The notes beneath the pieces were generated by a model that saw only the letters and a program-made list of their open reading frames with translations, was not told the origin of the DNA and searched no databases. From positions 29,746 through 93,745 of the forward strand of contig NZ_ATMI01000056.1 in the NCBI RefSeq assembly GCF_000439375.1: a stretch of 64,000 nucleotides of DNA. The letters are read 5' to 3'. Position numbers and translations under genes: made by a program. Origin of the DNA: Tatumella saanichensis (lineage in GTDB: Bacteria; Pseudomonadota; Gammaproteobacteria; Enterobacterales; Enterobacteriaceae). Below, one piece after another: positions 18,647-27,835 of the stretch; position 1 is the stretch's first letter, and each line of letters starts with the position of its first letter.

Positions 18647-19915
18647 ATGGAAAATTTTCACCACCCTCAGGCCACATCATCCCTTGATTCGTGGCTGACC
18701 TATCTAGAAAACCTTCACACCAAGGCGATTGAGCTGGGCCTGGACCGTATCCGTCGTGTGGCGTCACAGCTCAACTTGCTAAAACCTGCACCGTTTGTCT
18801 TTACGGTGGCGGGAACAAACGGCAAGGGGACGACCTGTCGGACTCTTGAAGCGCTGCTAATCGCCTCAGGCTATCGGGTCGGCGTCTATAGCTCACCGCA
18901 TCTGGTGCGTTATACCGAACGGGTGCGTATTCAGTCACAGGAACTCACTGAGGCGGATCATACCCAAAGCTTGGCATTTATCGATCAGGGCCGTGCTAAG
19001 ACGTCATTGACCTATTTTGAGTTCAGCACACTGTCTGCCCTGCATCTATTTCGCGAAGCGGACCTGGATGTGGTGATCTTGGAAGTGGGGCTAGGTGGCC
19101 GTCTCGACGCAACCAATATCGTCGATGCGGATGTCTCGGTGATCACCAGTATTGCCCTCGATCATATTGACTGGTTGGGGCCGGACCGCGAAAGTATTGG
19201 CCGAGAAAAAGCGGGTATTTTCCGCAGTGGCAAACCGGCAGTGGTCGGTGAACCGGATATGCCATCCTCCATCAGTCAGGTGGCTACTGATAAAGGGGCT
19301 GTATTGCTACAGCGTGATCAGCAGTGGTCTTATCAGGATCATGGCGATAGCTGGGATTTCCGTGATATACGCGGTGAGATTAGCCGGTTACCTTTGCCGC
19401 AGGTGCCGCTGCCGAATGCGGCGACTGCCTTAGCGGCATTGCGGGTCTCAGGACTGCAGGTGAGTGAGGTGTGTATCCGTGAACAGCTGGCGGACATTGT
19501 GCTGCCAGGGCGTTTTCAGGTGATCAGCGAGTCACCCAAGGTGATCCTTGATGTCGCCCATAATCCCCACGCGGCAACCTACTTGGCATCACGATTGGCG
19601 GCACTAAAACCTACCGGTAAGATCAGGGCTGTGGTCGGGATGCTGCATGATAAGGATATTGCTGGCACACTGGCGGCGCTGTGTCCGCAAGTGGATATCT
19701 GGTACTGTGCCTCGTTGGAAGGACCGCGCGGTGCCAGTGCGGACGAGTTAGTGAGCCAGTTACCGGGGGCGACTGCTTATGAATCAGTTGAAATGGCCTG
19801 GCAGACAGCACAGCAACAGGCTGACAGTGACGATATTATTCTGGTGTGTGGCTCGTTCCATACGGTTGCTCAGGTAATGACCGCTGTCTCAGGAGAGCAG
19901 GGAAATGGCAAGTAA
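18647..19915 (+). CDS. folC: FolC, dihydrofolate synthase / folylpolyglutamate synthase
   Basis: Bifunctional ATP-dependent ligase: adds glutamate to dihydropteroate and then further glutamates to tetrahydrofolate. Mur-ligase fold with P-loop FTVAGTNGKGTTCRTLE, then VGVYSSPHLVRYTERVR, the catalytic-region LEVGLGGRLDATN and the C-terminal domain motif ILDVAHNPHAA. The start at 18647 (MENFHHPQ) gives 422 residues, exactly the E. coli length, with GGGA upstream; an in-frame codon at 18620 overlaps the accD terminator tail and is unlikely. Its end overlaps the dedD start by 11 bp. Confidence 0.97.
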   Translation: MENFHHPQATSSLDSWLTYLENLHTKAIELGLDRIRRVASQLNLLKPAPFVFTVAGTNGKGTTCRTLEALLIASGYRVGVYSSPHLVRYTERVRIQSQELTEADHTQSLAFIDQGRAKTSLTYFEFSTLSALHLFREADLDVVILEVGLGGRLDATNIVDADVSVITSIALDHIDWLGPDRESIGREKAGIFRSGKPAVVGEPDMPSSISQVATDKGAVLLQRDQQWSYQDHGDSWDFRDIRGEISRLPLPQVPLPNAATALAALRVSGLQVSEVCIREQLADIVLPGRFQVISESPKVILDVAHNPHAATYLASRLAALKPTGKIRAVVGMLHDKDIAGTLAALCPQVDIWYCASLEGPRGASADELVSQLPGATAYESVEMAWQTAQQQADSDDIILVCGSFHTVAQVMTAVSGEQGNGK

Positions 19916-20762
19916 ATTTCAAAACCGCATGGCAGGCACCATTATTCTGGTAGCCATCGGGGTAATTATTCTGCCGGGTCTACTGGACGGTAAGAAAAAA
20001 CATTATAAAGAAGAATTCGCGGCTATCCCGCTGGTACCAAAACCGGGTGACCAGCAGGAGCCAGATCTGGTGCCTCCGGTGACACAGCCGTTAAGTGGTA
20101 CGCCAGCCTCGAAACCGGTCAGTTCGGTGCCGGGGATTACTACGGCGGCTCAAGGCAGCGCTGCCTCCGCGGATGAACAGAGCGAGTCTGAAAGCAGTGG
20201 TGCAGCAGCAGCGGGCAATAGCGCAAATACTGCTTCGGCTCATAGCGCTTCCTCCTCTGCTGCGCAGACGGCTGAAGCGCAGGAGAAACAGCAGCAACAG
20301 GCAGATGCCGCCCGTGCTCGTCAGCAGCAATTGGCGCAACAGCGTCAGGCGGAACGTCAGGCACGTGCAGAACAGCAGGCCAGCGATGCTGCCGCCGCTA
20401 AAGCTAAGGCCCAGCAGCAACGTGAAGAACGTGAGCGTCAACGGGCTTTACAAGCGCTGAATGGTAATGCATCGACTCCGGCATCTCAGCCGACGGCTGA
20501 TCGTCAGGATACCCCGGCCGGTGCAGCGTGGGTTATCCAGCTGGGGGCGCTGCGTAATGCTGCTCGCGTCAGTGAGATCGTCTCGCAGTTGCGTGCTGCT
20601 GGCTTCCGGGCATACTCGCTGCCATCGCAACCGGTACAAGGCCAGATCAACCGTATCTTGGTGGGGCCGGACAGTTCGAAGAGCGCACTGCAAGGGCAGG
20701 TTGCTGAACTGAAAAGCAAAACGGGTTTAAGCGGCGTCGTCAGGCCCTATTCTGCGCGCTGA
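19905..20762 (+). CDS. dedD: DedD, SPOR-domain cell-division protein
   Basis: Inner-membrane protein recruited to the septum through its C-terminal SPOR domain, which binds denuded glycan strands; supports FtsN during constriction. Layout: one N-terminal membrane segment (about residues 9-27, AGTIILVAIGVIILPGLL), a long periplasmic linker, and the SPOR domain (about 208-285, AAWVIQLGALRNAARVSEIV). At 285 residues it is about 65 longer than E. coli DedD (220); the extra length is a low-complexity Ala/Gln/Arg/Ser-rich linker, about residues 85-195, likely coiled coil. The start overlaps the folC end by 11 bp. Confidence 0.95.
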   Translation: MASKFQNRMAGTIILVAIGVIILPGLLDGKKKHYKEEFAAIPLVPKPGDQQEPDLVPPVTQPLSGTPASKPVSSVPGITTAAQGSAASADEQSESESSGAAAAGNSANTASAHSASSSAAQTAEAQEKQQQQADAARARQQQLAQQRQAERQARAEQQASDAAAAKAKAQQQREERERQRALQALNGNASTPASQPTADRQDTPAGAAWVIQLGALRNAARVSEIVSQLRAAGFRAYSLPSQPVQGQINRILVGPDSSKSALQGQVAELKSKTGLSGVVRPYSAR

Positions 20763-20837
20763 GTGATACCATGACTGGCAGGCCAATACTGTCGGTTAAC
20801 CCACTGTAATTAAGTGGGTATTTCACATTTTGTAGAC

Positions 20838-20870
20838 GGGGAATGACAATGATGGTCATTCCCCTTTTTT
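20838..20870 (+). terminator. intrinsic terminator after dedD
   Basis: GGGGAATGAC (20838-20847) pairs with GTCATTCCCC (20855-20864), followed by six T. It separates folC-dedD from the cvpA-purF transcript. Confidence 0.92.
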
Positions 20871-20894
20871 CTCTTCATCTAGGGGTAAAACGGT

Positions 20895-20910
20895 ACGCAA
20901 ACGTTTTCTT
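20895..20910. promoter_or_regulatory. PurR operator of cvpA-purF
   Basis: ACGCAAACGTTTTCTT matches the canonical E. coli cvpA-purF PurR box base for base as I recall it, and lies 62 bp before cvpA. Expected effect: repression by PurR with hypoxanthine or guanine. Confidence 0.93.
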
Positions 20911-20971
20911 TTTCTGATAAACTGCGCCCCGAGCAGATTACAGAAAGGATTATGTTGCGCCGGAAACAATC

Positions 20972-21460
20972 ATGAACTGGATTGATTACGTTATTATAGG
21001 CATCGTCGGTTTTTCATCTCTGGTCAGCCTGATCCGAGGGTTTGTCCGTGAAGCCTTATCTTTAGTCACCTGGGGATGTGCGTTTTTTGTTGCCAGCCAC
21101 TATTTTTCCGATCTGGCCGTCTGGTTTACCGGGTTCCAAGAACCTATGGTACGAAATGGTGTCGCTATAGCAGTGCTGTTTGTCGCAACACTGATTGTCG
21201 GAGCAATTGTGAACTACGTGATCGGCACCCTGGTTGAGAAAACGGGATTGTCTGGCACTGACCGAGTTCTGGGTGTCTGCTTCGGGGCGATAAGGGGCGT
21301 GCTGATTGTTTCTGCACTCCTGTTTTTCCTCGATACCTTCACCGGGTTTTCGAAGAGCAGCGATTGGGCTCAGTCACAACTTATTCCGCAGTTTAGCGTG
21401 ATCATCAGATGGTTTTTTGATTATTTACAGAGCACGTCGAGTTTTTTACCTCGCACATAG
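20972..21460 (+). CDS. cvpA: CvpA, inner-membrane colicin V production protein
   Basis: 162-residue membrane protein with four hydrophobic segments (starting WIDYVIIGIVGFSSLVSLIRG, with the conserved SLIRGFVREALSL motif). Required for colicin V export or production in E. coli and linked to envelope and bile stress in later work; molecular function is unclear. It shares the PurR-controlled transcript with purF, whose start lies 38 bp downstream. Confidence 0.95.
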   Translation: MNWIDYVIIGIVGFSSLVSLIRGFVREALSLVTWGCAFFVASHYFSDLAVWFTGFQEPMVRNGVAIAVLFVATLIVGAIVNYVIGTLVEKTGLSGTDRVLGVCFGAIRGVLIVSALLFFLDTFTGFSKSSDWAQSQLIPQFSVIIRWFFDYLQSTSSFLPRT

Positions 21461-21498
21461 CGTGTGGGGGGATGCGGCTTTAATGAGGAAATGACACC

Positions 21499-23016
21499 AT
21501 GTGCGGTATTGTCGGTATCACCGGATTTCTGCCGGTTAACCAGTCTATTTATGATGCATTAACAGTGTTACAGCATCGCGGTCAGGATGCAGCGGGTATC
21601 TGTACCATTGATGGCATGAATTGCTTTCGTTTACGTAAAGCAAATGGACTGGTGAGCGATGTGTTTGAAGCACGTCATATGCAGCGCCTTCAGGGAACGA
21701 TGGGCATTGGCCATGTTCGTTACCCGACAGCAGGTAGCTCAAGCGCCTCCGAAGCCCAGCCTTTTTATGTTAACTCTCCTTACGGGATCACCCTGGCACA
21801 TAACGGTAACCTGACCAATGCCCATGAGCTGCGCTCTCGTCTGTTTGAACACGGACGCCGCCATGTGAATACCACCTCAGATTCCGAAGTGCTGCTAAAC
21901 GTGTTTGCCCAGGAACTGGATCGCTTCCAAGATTACCCGCTGTCTGCGGACAATATTTTCAGCGCCGTGGAATGTCTGCATAAGCAGGTTCGCGGTGCCT
22001 ACGCGGTGGTTTCCATGATCATCGGCCATGGTATGGTGGCGTTCCGTGACCCTAACGGTATTCGTCCACTGGTACTGGGTAAACGTGTACTGCCGGATAC
22101 CCGTGTTGAATACATGGTGGCCTCTGAAAGTGTGGCACTGGATACCCTGGGCTTTGAGTTCCTGCGTGATGTCGCACCGGGGGAAGCGGTTTACATTACT
22201 GAGAAAGGGCAACTGTCCACCCGTCAGTGTGCTGAGCATCCGAAATACCATCCGTGCCTGTTTGAGTATGTTTACTTTGCCCGTCCGGATTCTTTCCTCG
22301 ATAAAATCTCGGTTTACAGTGCCCGTGTGCGTATGGGTACTAAACTGGGCGAGAAAATTGCCCGTGAGTGGGAAGACTTGGATATCGATGTGGTGATCCC
22401 TATCCCAGAGACGTCCACCGATATCGCCTTGGAAATCGCCCGTATTCTCGATAAGCCTTACCGTCAGGGCTTTGTCAAAAACCGCTACGTTGGCCGTACC
22501 TTTATCATGCCCGGCCAGCAAATGCGCCGCAGTGCGGTCCGCCGTAAACTGAACGCTAACCGTGCGGAGTTCCGTGATAAGAACGTGTTGCTGGTGGATG
22601 ACTCGATTGTACGTGGCACCACTTCGGAGCAGATTATCGAGATGGCCCGCGAAGCAGGCGCGAAGAAAGTGTATCTGGCGTCTGCGGCACCAGAAGTGCG
22701 TTTCCCGAACGTCTATGGTATCGATATGCCAAGCGTCACCGAGCTTATCGCCCACGGCCGTGAAGTCGAGGAGATCTGTCAGTTGATTAAAGCCGATGCA
22801 CTGATCTTCCAAGACCTGAACGATCTAATCGAAGCGGTACGTGAAGAGAACCCAGAAATCACTGAATTTGACAGTTCGGTGTTCGACGGTGTCTATGTCA
22901 CCAAGGATGTGGACCAAGGCTACCTCGACTATCTGCAGTCATTGCGCAACGATGACGCCATGGCTGTTGCCCGTCAGACCGAGACGGAAAACTTGGAATT
23001 GCATAACGAAGGCTAA
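21499..23016 (+). CDS. purF: PurF, amidophosphoribosyltransferase
   Basis: Commits PRPP to purine synthesis by transferring glutamine amide nitrogen, forming phosphoribosylamine. 505 residues as in E. coli. The N-terminal Ntn glutaminase starts MCGIVGITG, so Cys2 becomes the nucleophile after Met removal, with HNGNLTN further on. The phosphoribosyltransferase domain has the PRPP loop [17 protein letters not shown] near residue 365. No 4Fe-4S propeptide, as in the E. coli class. Controlled by the PurR box ahead of cvpA. Confidence 0.98.
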   Translation: MCGIVGITGFLPVNQSIYDALTVLQHRGQDAAGICTIDGMNCFRLRKANGLVSDVFEARHMQRLQGTMGIGHVRYPTAGSSSASEAQPFYVNSPYGITLAHNGNLTNAHELRSRLFEHGRRHVNTTSDSEVLLNVFAQELDRFQDYPLSADNIFSAVECLHKQVRGAYAVVSMIIGHGMVAFRDPNGIRPLVLGKRVLPDTRVEYMVASESVALDTLGFEFLRDVAPGEAVYITEKGQLSTRQCAEHPKYHPCLFEYVYFARPDSFLDKISVYSARVRMGTKLGEKIAREWEDLDIDVVIPIPETSTDIALEIARILDKPYRQGFVKNRYVGRTFIMPGQQMRRSAVRRKLNANRAEFRDKNVLLVDDSIVRGTTSEQIIEMAREAGAKKVYLASAAPEVRFPNVYGIDMPSVTELIAHGREVEEICQLIKADALIFQDLNDLIEAVREENPEITEFDSSVFDGVYVTKDVDQGYLDYLQSLRNDDAMAVARQTETENLELHNEG

Positions 23017-23042
23017 GTCCGCGTTACGCACTGACCACAGCA

Positions 23043-23070
23043 ACGGGGCGACTTTCGCCCCGTTTTTTTT
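23043..23070 (+). terminator. purF intrinsic terminator
   Basis: ACGGGGCGA (23043-23051) pairs with TCGCCCCGT (23055-23063) around CTT, followed by a T run to 23070. Confidence 0.95.
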
Positions 23071-23138
23071 GGCGAATCTATTCGCCTCGTGGGCGGCACC
23101 CGCGCTATCATACGCCTTTTACGCAGTGCGGAGCAGTG

Positions 23139-23717
23139 ATGAAAAGACTGATAGTGGGCATCTCCGGTGCCAGTGGGGTGATCTACGGCATCCGTTTATT
23201 GCAGGTTTTGCAAGCGTTGCCGGATACCGAAACTCATCTGGTCATGAGTCAGTCCGCCCGCCAGACCCTGGCCTTGGAAAGTGACTATTCGGTACGCGAT
23301 GTCCAGGCATTGGCCGATGTAGTCCATGATATTCGCGATATCGGTGCCAGCATCTCCTCCGGCTCGTTTAAGACCCACGGTATGGCGTTATTGCCCTGTT
23401 CCATGAAAACTCTGTCCGGTATTGTCCACAGTTATAGTGACAACTTATTGACCCGGGCGGCGGATGTGATCCTCAAAGAGCGCCGGACACTAGTGCTGGG
23501 GGTGCGAGAAACGCCGTTACACCTCGGACATTTACGGATGATGACCACCGCTGCCGAAATGGGAGCGGTGATTATGCCGCCGGTTCCGGCTTTTTATCAC
23601 CGCCCCGAAAAGGTGATGGACATTGTCGATCAGACAGTCAACCGGGTATTGGATCAGTTTGATATCGAACTGCCGGAGGAATTGTTTGCTCGCTGGCAGG
23701 GCAAAACCCCCTCATAA
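23139..23717 (+). CDS. ubiX: UbiX, flavin prenyltransferase
   Basis: Prenylates FMN with dimethylallyl phosphate to make the prenyl-FMN cofactor of the decarboxylase UbiD in ubiquinone synthesis. 192 residues (E. coli 189). Visible: IVGISGASGVIYGIRLLQVL at the N-terminus, SSGSFKTHGMALLPCSMKTLSGI, and RETPLHLGHLRMM. The ATG at 23139 is chosen over the adjacent GTG at 23136 because it matches E. coli and has GGAG 4 bases upstream of the GTG. It lies between its own terminator and that of purF. Confidence 0.96.
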   Translation: MKRLIVGISGASGVIYGIRLLQVLQALPDTETHLVMSQSARQTLALESDYSVRDVQALADVVHDIRDIGASISSGSFKTHGMALLPCSMKTLSGIVHSYSDNLLTRAADVILKERRTLVLGVRETPLHLGHLRMMTTAAEMGAVIMPPVPAFYHRPEKVMDIVDQTVNRVLDQFDIELPEELFARWQGKTPS

Positions 23718-23743
23718 ATGCATTATCACCGTGCAATAATACT

Positions 23744-23777
23744 CAAAGGCACCATTATGGTGCCTTTGGTGTTTTTT
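23744..23777 (+). terminator. ubiX intrinsic terminator
   Basis: CAAAGGCACCA (23744-23754) pairs with TGGTGCCTTTG (23758-23768) around TTA, followed by GTGTTTTTT. Confidence 0.93.
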
Positions 23778-23890
23778 AATGGTGCATGAACTGGCGCGCT
23801 GATAAGGATTCGACGGCCGCAAAGCCGCTATTTAGCGGGCGGCGCGTGCTTTGTTTTTCTAGAACAGAATGGGCAAAGGCTAGCGCAATC

Positions 23891-23906
23891 TGGCATGAAA
23901 TATGCA
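23891..23906 (+). promoter_or_regulatory. sigma-54-like promoter of the hisJQMP operon
   Basis: TGGCATGAAATATGCA fits the -24/-12 consensus TGGCACG-N4-TTGCW with exact GG to GC spacing; one -12 base differs. E. coli argT has a known sigma-54 promoter of the same type. A TGGTGCA half-site resembling an NtrC box lies at 23780-23786. Nitrogen-limitation control is inferred. Confidence 0.65.
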
Positions 23907-23972
23907 AAACTATCTTGGTACACACAACATTCGTCAGTAAACACTATAAAAAAACTAATCAGAGGGTAATGT

Positions 23973-24755
23973 ATGAAGAAGCGTATTGTGGCTCTTTCGA
24001 TAATGCTGGCCTGCTCCAGTGTCGGTAGCGTATTCGCGGCTCTGCCGACAACACTGCGCATTGGTACCGATCCTACCTATCCTCCTTTCGAGTCTAAAAA
24101 TGCTAACGGACAGATTGTCGGGTTTGACATCGACCTCACCAATGCTATCTGCGAGCGCATCCACACCAAATGTGTCTATGTGGAAGGGGATTTCGATGGT
24201 CTGATCCCATCGTTAAAAGCCGATAAGATCGATGCCATTATTTCTGCACTCTCTATCACTCCACAGCGTGAGCAACAGATCGATTTCTCTGAAAAACTCT
24301 ACGCTGCGAATGCACGTTTGGTCGCAGTGAAAGGTTCGCCACTGCAGCCTACCCTGGCATCATTGAAAGGTAAAACCATCGGGGTACAACAGGGGACTAC
24401 TCAGGAAACCTACGCCAACAAATACTGGCGTCCGAAAGGGGTTAACGTGGTGTCCTACGCTAACCAGGATCAGGTCTATCAGGATCTGAATGCCGGACGT
24501 ATCGACGCGGCCTTCCAGGATGAAGTACAGGCCGGTGAAGGCTTCCTGAAGAGCTCAGTCGGAAAAGGCTATGCCTTCGCGGGCCCAGCGGTGAAAGACG
24601 ATACGATTTTTGGTGTCGGTACCGGTATGGGGATGCGTAAAGGGGATACACAGCTGAAAAATGCGGTGGATAAAGCCTTCGAATCGATTCGTAAAGATGG
24701 GACTTACGACAAACTGGCGAAAAAATACTTTAACTTTAATGTGTACGGCGATTAA
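23973..24755 (+). CDS. hisJ: periplasmic histidine / lysine-arginine-ornithine binding protein
   Basis: Periplasmic substrate-binding component of the HisQMP2 importer. 260 residues with signal peptide [22 protein letters not shown] and the family hallmarks [32 protein letters not shown] and [11 protein letters not shown]. coli has two adjacent paralogues, argT and hisJ; here one gene stands alone. Its N-terminal part reads closer to HisJ (DPTYxPFESKN) while several C-terminal stretches read closer to ArgT ([20 protein letters not shown]), so I use hisJ for position only. A sigma-54-like promoter lies upstream and a hairpin separates it from hisQ. Confidence 0.93.
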   Translation: MKKRIVALSIMLACSSVGSVFAALPTTLRIGTDPTYPPFESKNANGQIVGFDIDLTNAICERIHTKCVYVEGDFDGLIPSLKADKIDAIISALSITPQREQQIDFSEKLYAANARLVAVKGSPLQPTLASLKGKTIGVQQGTTQETYANKYWRPKGVNVVSYANQDQVYQDLNAGRIDAAFQDEVQAGEGFLKSSVGKGYAFAGPAVKDDTIFGVGTGMGMRKGDTQLKNAVDKAFESIRKDGTYDKLAKKYFNFNVYGD

Positions 24756-24766
24756 CTCGCACTCAG

Positions 24767-24787
24767 CTGCCCGCCATCGGCGGGCAG
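24767..24787 (+). terminator. hairpin in the hisJ-hisQ gap (partial terminator or mRNA stabiliser)
   Basis: CTGCCCGCC (24767-24775) pairs with GGCGGGCAG (24779-24787), followed by U-rich TGGTTGTTTCTTTT. A partial barrier here would give much more binding protein than membrane components, the usual need in such operons. Confidence 0.75.
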
Positions 24788-24818
24788 TGGTTGTTTCTTT
24801 TGTTGCAGGAATTATTTG

Positions 24819-25505
24819 ATGCTCTATGGATATACCGACGTCATTGTAAAAGGCGCACTGGTCACTATTGAACTGGCATTAAGCTCTGTGGTACTGGCCG
24901 TCCTATTAGGGCTTATCGGTGCGGGCGCAAAGTTATCGAAAAGTCGTGTGCTAAACACGGTGTTTGGACTCTACACCACTATTATTCGCGGTATCCCGGA
25001 TCTGGTGCTGATGCTGTTAATTTATTACGGGTTACAGATAGCCCTAAACCAGGTAACCGATGCCTTGGGACTAGGGCAAATCGATATCGACCCAATGGCC
25101 GCCGGGATCACCACTATCGGTTTTATCTACGGTGCCTATTTTACTGAAACGTTCCGCGGCGCTTTCCTATCAGTGCCTAAAGGACAGATCGAAGCTGCGA
25201 CGGCATATGGGATGACCTCATCACAGGTATTCCGTCGGGTTCAGTTCCCATTAATGATGCGCTTTGCGCTGCCAGCTATCGGTAACAACTGGCAAGTGAT
25301 TCTGAAAGCGACGGCACTTGTCTCACTGCTGGGCCTGGAAGATGTAATCAAAGCCACTTCGTTGGCCGGCAAAAGTACCTGGCAGCCATTTTATTTCTCA
25401 TTGGTGGCCGGGGCAATTTATCTGTTTTTTACCACGGTTTCTAATGGTGTGTTGTGGTGGCTGGAACGCCGCTATTCAGTAGGAGTGAAAAAGGCTGAAT
25501 TATGA
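24819..25505 (+). CDS. hisQ: HisQ, histidine/basic amino-acid ABC transporter permease
   Basis: Inner-membrane permease subunit pairing with HisM. The ATG at 24819 gives 228 residues, exactly the E. coli length; a TTG directly before it (24816) is ignored. About five membrane segments; the EAA-loop coupling motif AATAYGMTSSQVFRRVQFPLMM and ALPAIGNNWQVILKATALVSLLGLEDV are clear. The last four bases overlap hisM (ATGA), indicating translational coupling. Confidence 0.96.
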   Translation: MLYGYTDVIVKGALVTIELALSSVVLAVLLGLIGAGAKLSKSRVLNTVFGLYTTIIRGIPDLVLMLLIYYGLQIALNQVTDALGLGQIDIDPMAAGITTIGFIYGAYFTETFRGAFLSVPKGQIEAATAYGMTSSQVFRRVQFPLMMRFALPAIGNNWQVILKATALVSLLGLEDVIKATSLAGKSTWQPFYFSLVAGAIYLFFTTVSNGVLWWLERRYSVGVKKAEL

Positions 25506-26206
25506 TTGATATTCTTCACGACTATTGGAAGTCCTTGTTATGGACCGATGGTTACCACTTCACTGGTGTTGCCATCACCCTATGGTTACTAGTGTTGTCA
25601 GTGGTGATTGGTGGTGTAATGGCTATCTTCCTAGCAATTGCCCGCGTCTCATCAAACCGCTTTATCAGTATGCCGGTGTGGCTGTTTACTTATGTTTTCC
25701 GCGGGACGCCGCTGTATGTGCAGTTACTGGTGTTTTATACCGGTATGTATACCCTGGAAGTGGTTAAAGGTAACGAATTGCTGAATGCTTTCTTTCGCAG
25801 TGGTATGAACTGCGCGGTGCTGGCATTCACCCTAAATACCTGCGCCTATACCACCGAAGTGTTCGCCGGTGCGATCCGCTCGGTACCGCACGGTGAAATT
25901 GAAGCGGCCAGAGCTTATGGGTTCTCGACCTTTAAAATGTACCGCTGCATTATTTTGCCGGCGGCCTTACGTATTGCCTTACCAGCCTACAGCAACGAAG
26001 TGATCTTGATGTTGCACTCTACCTCCTTGGCGTTTACTGCCACTGTGCCGGATGTGCTGAAAGTTGCCCGAGATATCAATGCCGCGACCTATCAGCCGTT
26101 TACGGCCTTTGGTATTGCCGCGGTGATCTATCTGGTCATCTCTTATTGCCTGATCATGCTGTTCCGCAAGGCGGAACGTCGCTGGTTAACCCATGTTAAA
26201 TCCTGA
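25502..26206 (+). CDS. hisM: HisM, histidine/basic amino-acid ABC transporter permease
   Basis: Second permease subunit. 234 residues with about five membrane segments and the EAA motif [33 protein letters not shown]. The stretch [15 protein letters not shown] is typical of polar amino-acid permeases. It overlaps hisQ by 4 bp and is followed by hisP after 17 bp. Confidence 0.96.
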   Translation: MIDILHDYWKSLLWTDGYHFTGVAITLWLLVLSVVIGGVMAIFLAIARVSSNRFISMPVWLFTYVFRGTPLYVQLLVFYTGMYTLEVVKGNELLNAFFRSGMNCAVLAFTLNTCAYTTEVFAGAIRSVPHGEIEAARAYGFSTFKMYRCIILPAALRIALPAYSNEVILMLHSTSLAFTATVPDVLKVARDINAATYQPFTAFGIAAVIYLVISYCLIMLFRKAERRWLTHVKS

Positions 26207-26223
26207 TCCCGCTGAGTATAACT

Positions 26224-26997
26224 ATGTCTGAATTAAAATTAAGTGTGACAGAACTTCATAAACACTATGGAGAACATGAAGTTCTTAAAGGGGTTTCGTT
26301 ACAGGCTGCGGCAGGTGATGTGATCAGTATCATCGGATCGTCTGGGTCTGGGAAAAGTACCTTCTTACGCTGCATCAACTTCCTCGAAAAACCGAGCGAA
26401 GGATCGATTGCCCTGAATAACGAAAATATTAATCTGGTGCGCGATAAAGACGGCCAGTTGAAAGTGGCTGACAAAGAGCAACTGCGTAAATTGCGTACTC
26501 GCCTGACCATGGTATTCCAGCACTTCAACCTATGGAGCCACATGACGGTACTGGAGAATGTGATGGAAGCCCCAGTACAGGTGTTAGGGGTAAGTAAGCA
26601 GGAAGCGCGTGAGCGTGCCATCCGTTATCTGGATAAAGTCGGGATTGATGCCCGTGCCCGCGAAAAATACCCAGCACACCTGTCCGGTGGTCAGCAGCAG
26701 CGTGTATCGATTGCCCGCGCATTAGCGATGGAGCCGGAGGTACTGCTGTTTGATGAGCCGACGTCGGCACTCGACCCAGAGCTGGTCGGTGAAGTACTGC
26801 GCATTATGCAGAAACTGGCGGAAGAAGGGAAAACCATGGTGGTAGTGACCCATGAAATGGAGTTCGCCCGTCACGTTTCTAACCAAGTGATCTTTCTCCA
26901 TCAGGGTAAAATCGAGGAACAGGGGGATCCAGAAACGGTGTTCAGTCAGCCGAAAAGCCCGCGCTTACAGCAGTTCTTGTCCGGTGCGCTGAAGTAA
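26224..26997 (+). CDS. hisP: HisP, ATPase of the histidine/basic amino-acid importer
   Basis: 257-residue ABC ATPase that powers uptake through HisQM. Walker [14 protein letters not shown] near residue 40, Q-loop MVFQHFNLW, signature [19 protein letters not shown], Walker [15 protein letters not shown] and H-loop [10 protein letters not shown] are all intact. No convincing terminator is visible in the 246 bp that follow it. Confidence 0.97.
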   Translation: MSELKLSVTELHKHYGEHEVLKGVSLQAAAGDVISIIGSSGSGKSTFLRCINFLEKPSEGSIALNNENINLVRDKDGQLKVADKEQLRKLRTRLTMVFQHFNLWSHMTVLENVMEAPVQVLGVSKQEARERAIRYLDKVGIDARAREKYPAHLSGGQQQRVSIARALAMEPEVLLFDEPTSALDPELVGEVLRIMQKLAEEGKTMVVVTHEMEFARHVSNQVIFLHQGKIEEQGDPETVFSQPKSPRLQQFLSGALK

Positions 26998-27196
26998 TGG
27001 ATTTGCCGGGCAGGGCTGTATTGTGGTGGAGCGCAAGCTCACTTTCCGGACTCACTTACGCTGTCTGAAACCTGTGAGGCTAGGGACTAGCAGGGAGGCG
27101 TGTGCCGTTTAGCGAAACCAATGCCAGTCAGGTTAACGAAAAATGTGGCTTAAGCCATTATTTAACACTAACTTAACGCCCGGAGTTGTCGTTGTC

Positions 27197-27205
27197 TGCT
27201 AGAAT
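27197..27205 (+). promoter_or_regulatory. extended -10 promoter of yfcD
   Basis: TGCTAGAAT is an extended -10 element (TGn plus TAGAAT) 38 bp upstream of the yfcD start. No good -35 lies at 17-bp spacing, which fits an extended -10 promoter. Confidence 0.45.
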
Positions 27206-27243
27206 CGAATTTTCCGGGTATCTGCGAGATAAAAGGGTTACAG

Positions 27244-27789
27244 ATGGTGGAGCAAGTTCCTGAAAACGATATCGAATGGGTTGATATTGTGAATGAAGAT
27301 GATGAAGTCATTAAGACGGCCAGTCGTGCGGAAATGCGCGCTGAATGTCTTCGTCATCGAGCAACCTATATCGTGGTGCATGATGGAATGGGAAATATTT
27401 TGGTGCAACGGCGTACTGATACCAAGGACTTTATGCCAGGCAAGTTGGATGCTACTGCTGGCGGAGTGGTCCAAAGCGGCGAAGATATTCTGACTTCAGC
27501 CAGACGTGAAGCCGAAGAAGAGCTAGGGATTGCCGGAGTGCCATTGGCGGAACACGGTAAATTCTACTTTGAGGATAGTCACTGCCGAGTATGGGGGGGA
27601 TTATTCAGCTGTGTCTGCCATGGGCCTTTTGCTATGCAGGAGAGTGAGATCGCGGAAATTTTCTGGATGACACCGGAAGAGATCACCGTGCGTTGTGATG
27701 AGTTTACCGATGATTCACTGAAAGCACTGTCGTTGTGGATGAGCCGTAACAGCGAGGGGCGTCGTGCCTCGGATGAGTTACACGGCTAA
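27244..27789 (+). CDS. yfcD: YfcD, Nudix hydrolase
   Basis: 181-residue Nudix-family pyrophosphohydrolase, soluble; physiological substrate not established. The Nudix box [24 protein letters not shown] (G-x5-E-x7-REUxEExGU) is intact at about residues 73-96. High similarity to E. coli YfcD over the body ([23 protein letters not shown]); the tail differs. The E. coli genes yfcE, yfcF, yfcG, yfcH, yfcI and folX that sit near here are absent. Confidence 0.93.
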   Translation: MVEQVPENDIEWVDIVNEDDEVIKTASRAEMRAECLRHRATYIVVHDGMGNILVQRRTDTKDFMPGKLDATAGGVVQSGEDILTSARREAEEELGIAGVPLAEHGKFYFEDSHCRVWGGLFSCVCHGPFAMQESEIAEIFWMTPEEITVRCDEFTDDSLKALSLWMSRNSEGRRASDELHG

Positions 27790-27801
27790 CAACGTTCTTA
27801 T

Positions 27802-27833
27802 ATCACGGCAGGCCACAGGTGGCCTGCCGTGAT
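27802..27833. terminator. 15-bp bidirectional hairpin between convergent yfcD and pta
   Basis: ATCACGGCAGGCCAC (27802-27816) pairs perfectly with GTGGCCTGCCGTGAT (27819-27833). There is no clean U tract on either side, but the stem is very strong and fills the 46-bp gap between the two stop codons. Confidence 0.7.
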
Positions 27834-27835
27834 CA

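Noticed and set aside
20155..20460. Repetitive DNA in dedD as a possible tandem repeat or assembly fault
   Set aside because: The bases encode an uninterrupted Ala/Gln-rich linker with varied codons and the frame continues into a normal SPOR domain.
21895..22812. 305-codon minus-strand open frame inside purF
   Set aside because: Fully antisense to a highly conserved gene and with no recognisable domains; such frames arise from the codon bias of the sense gene.
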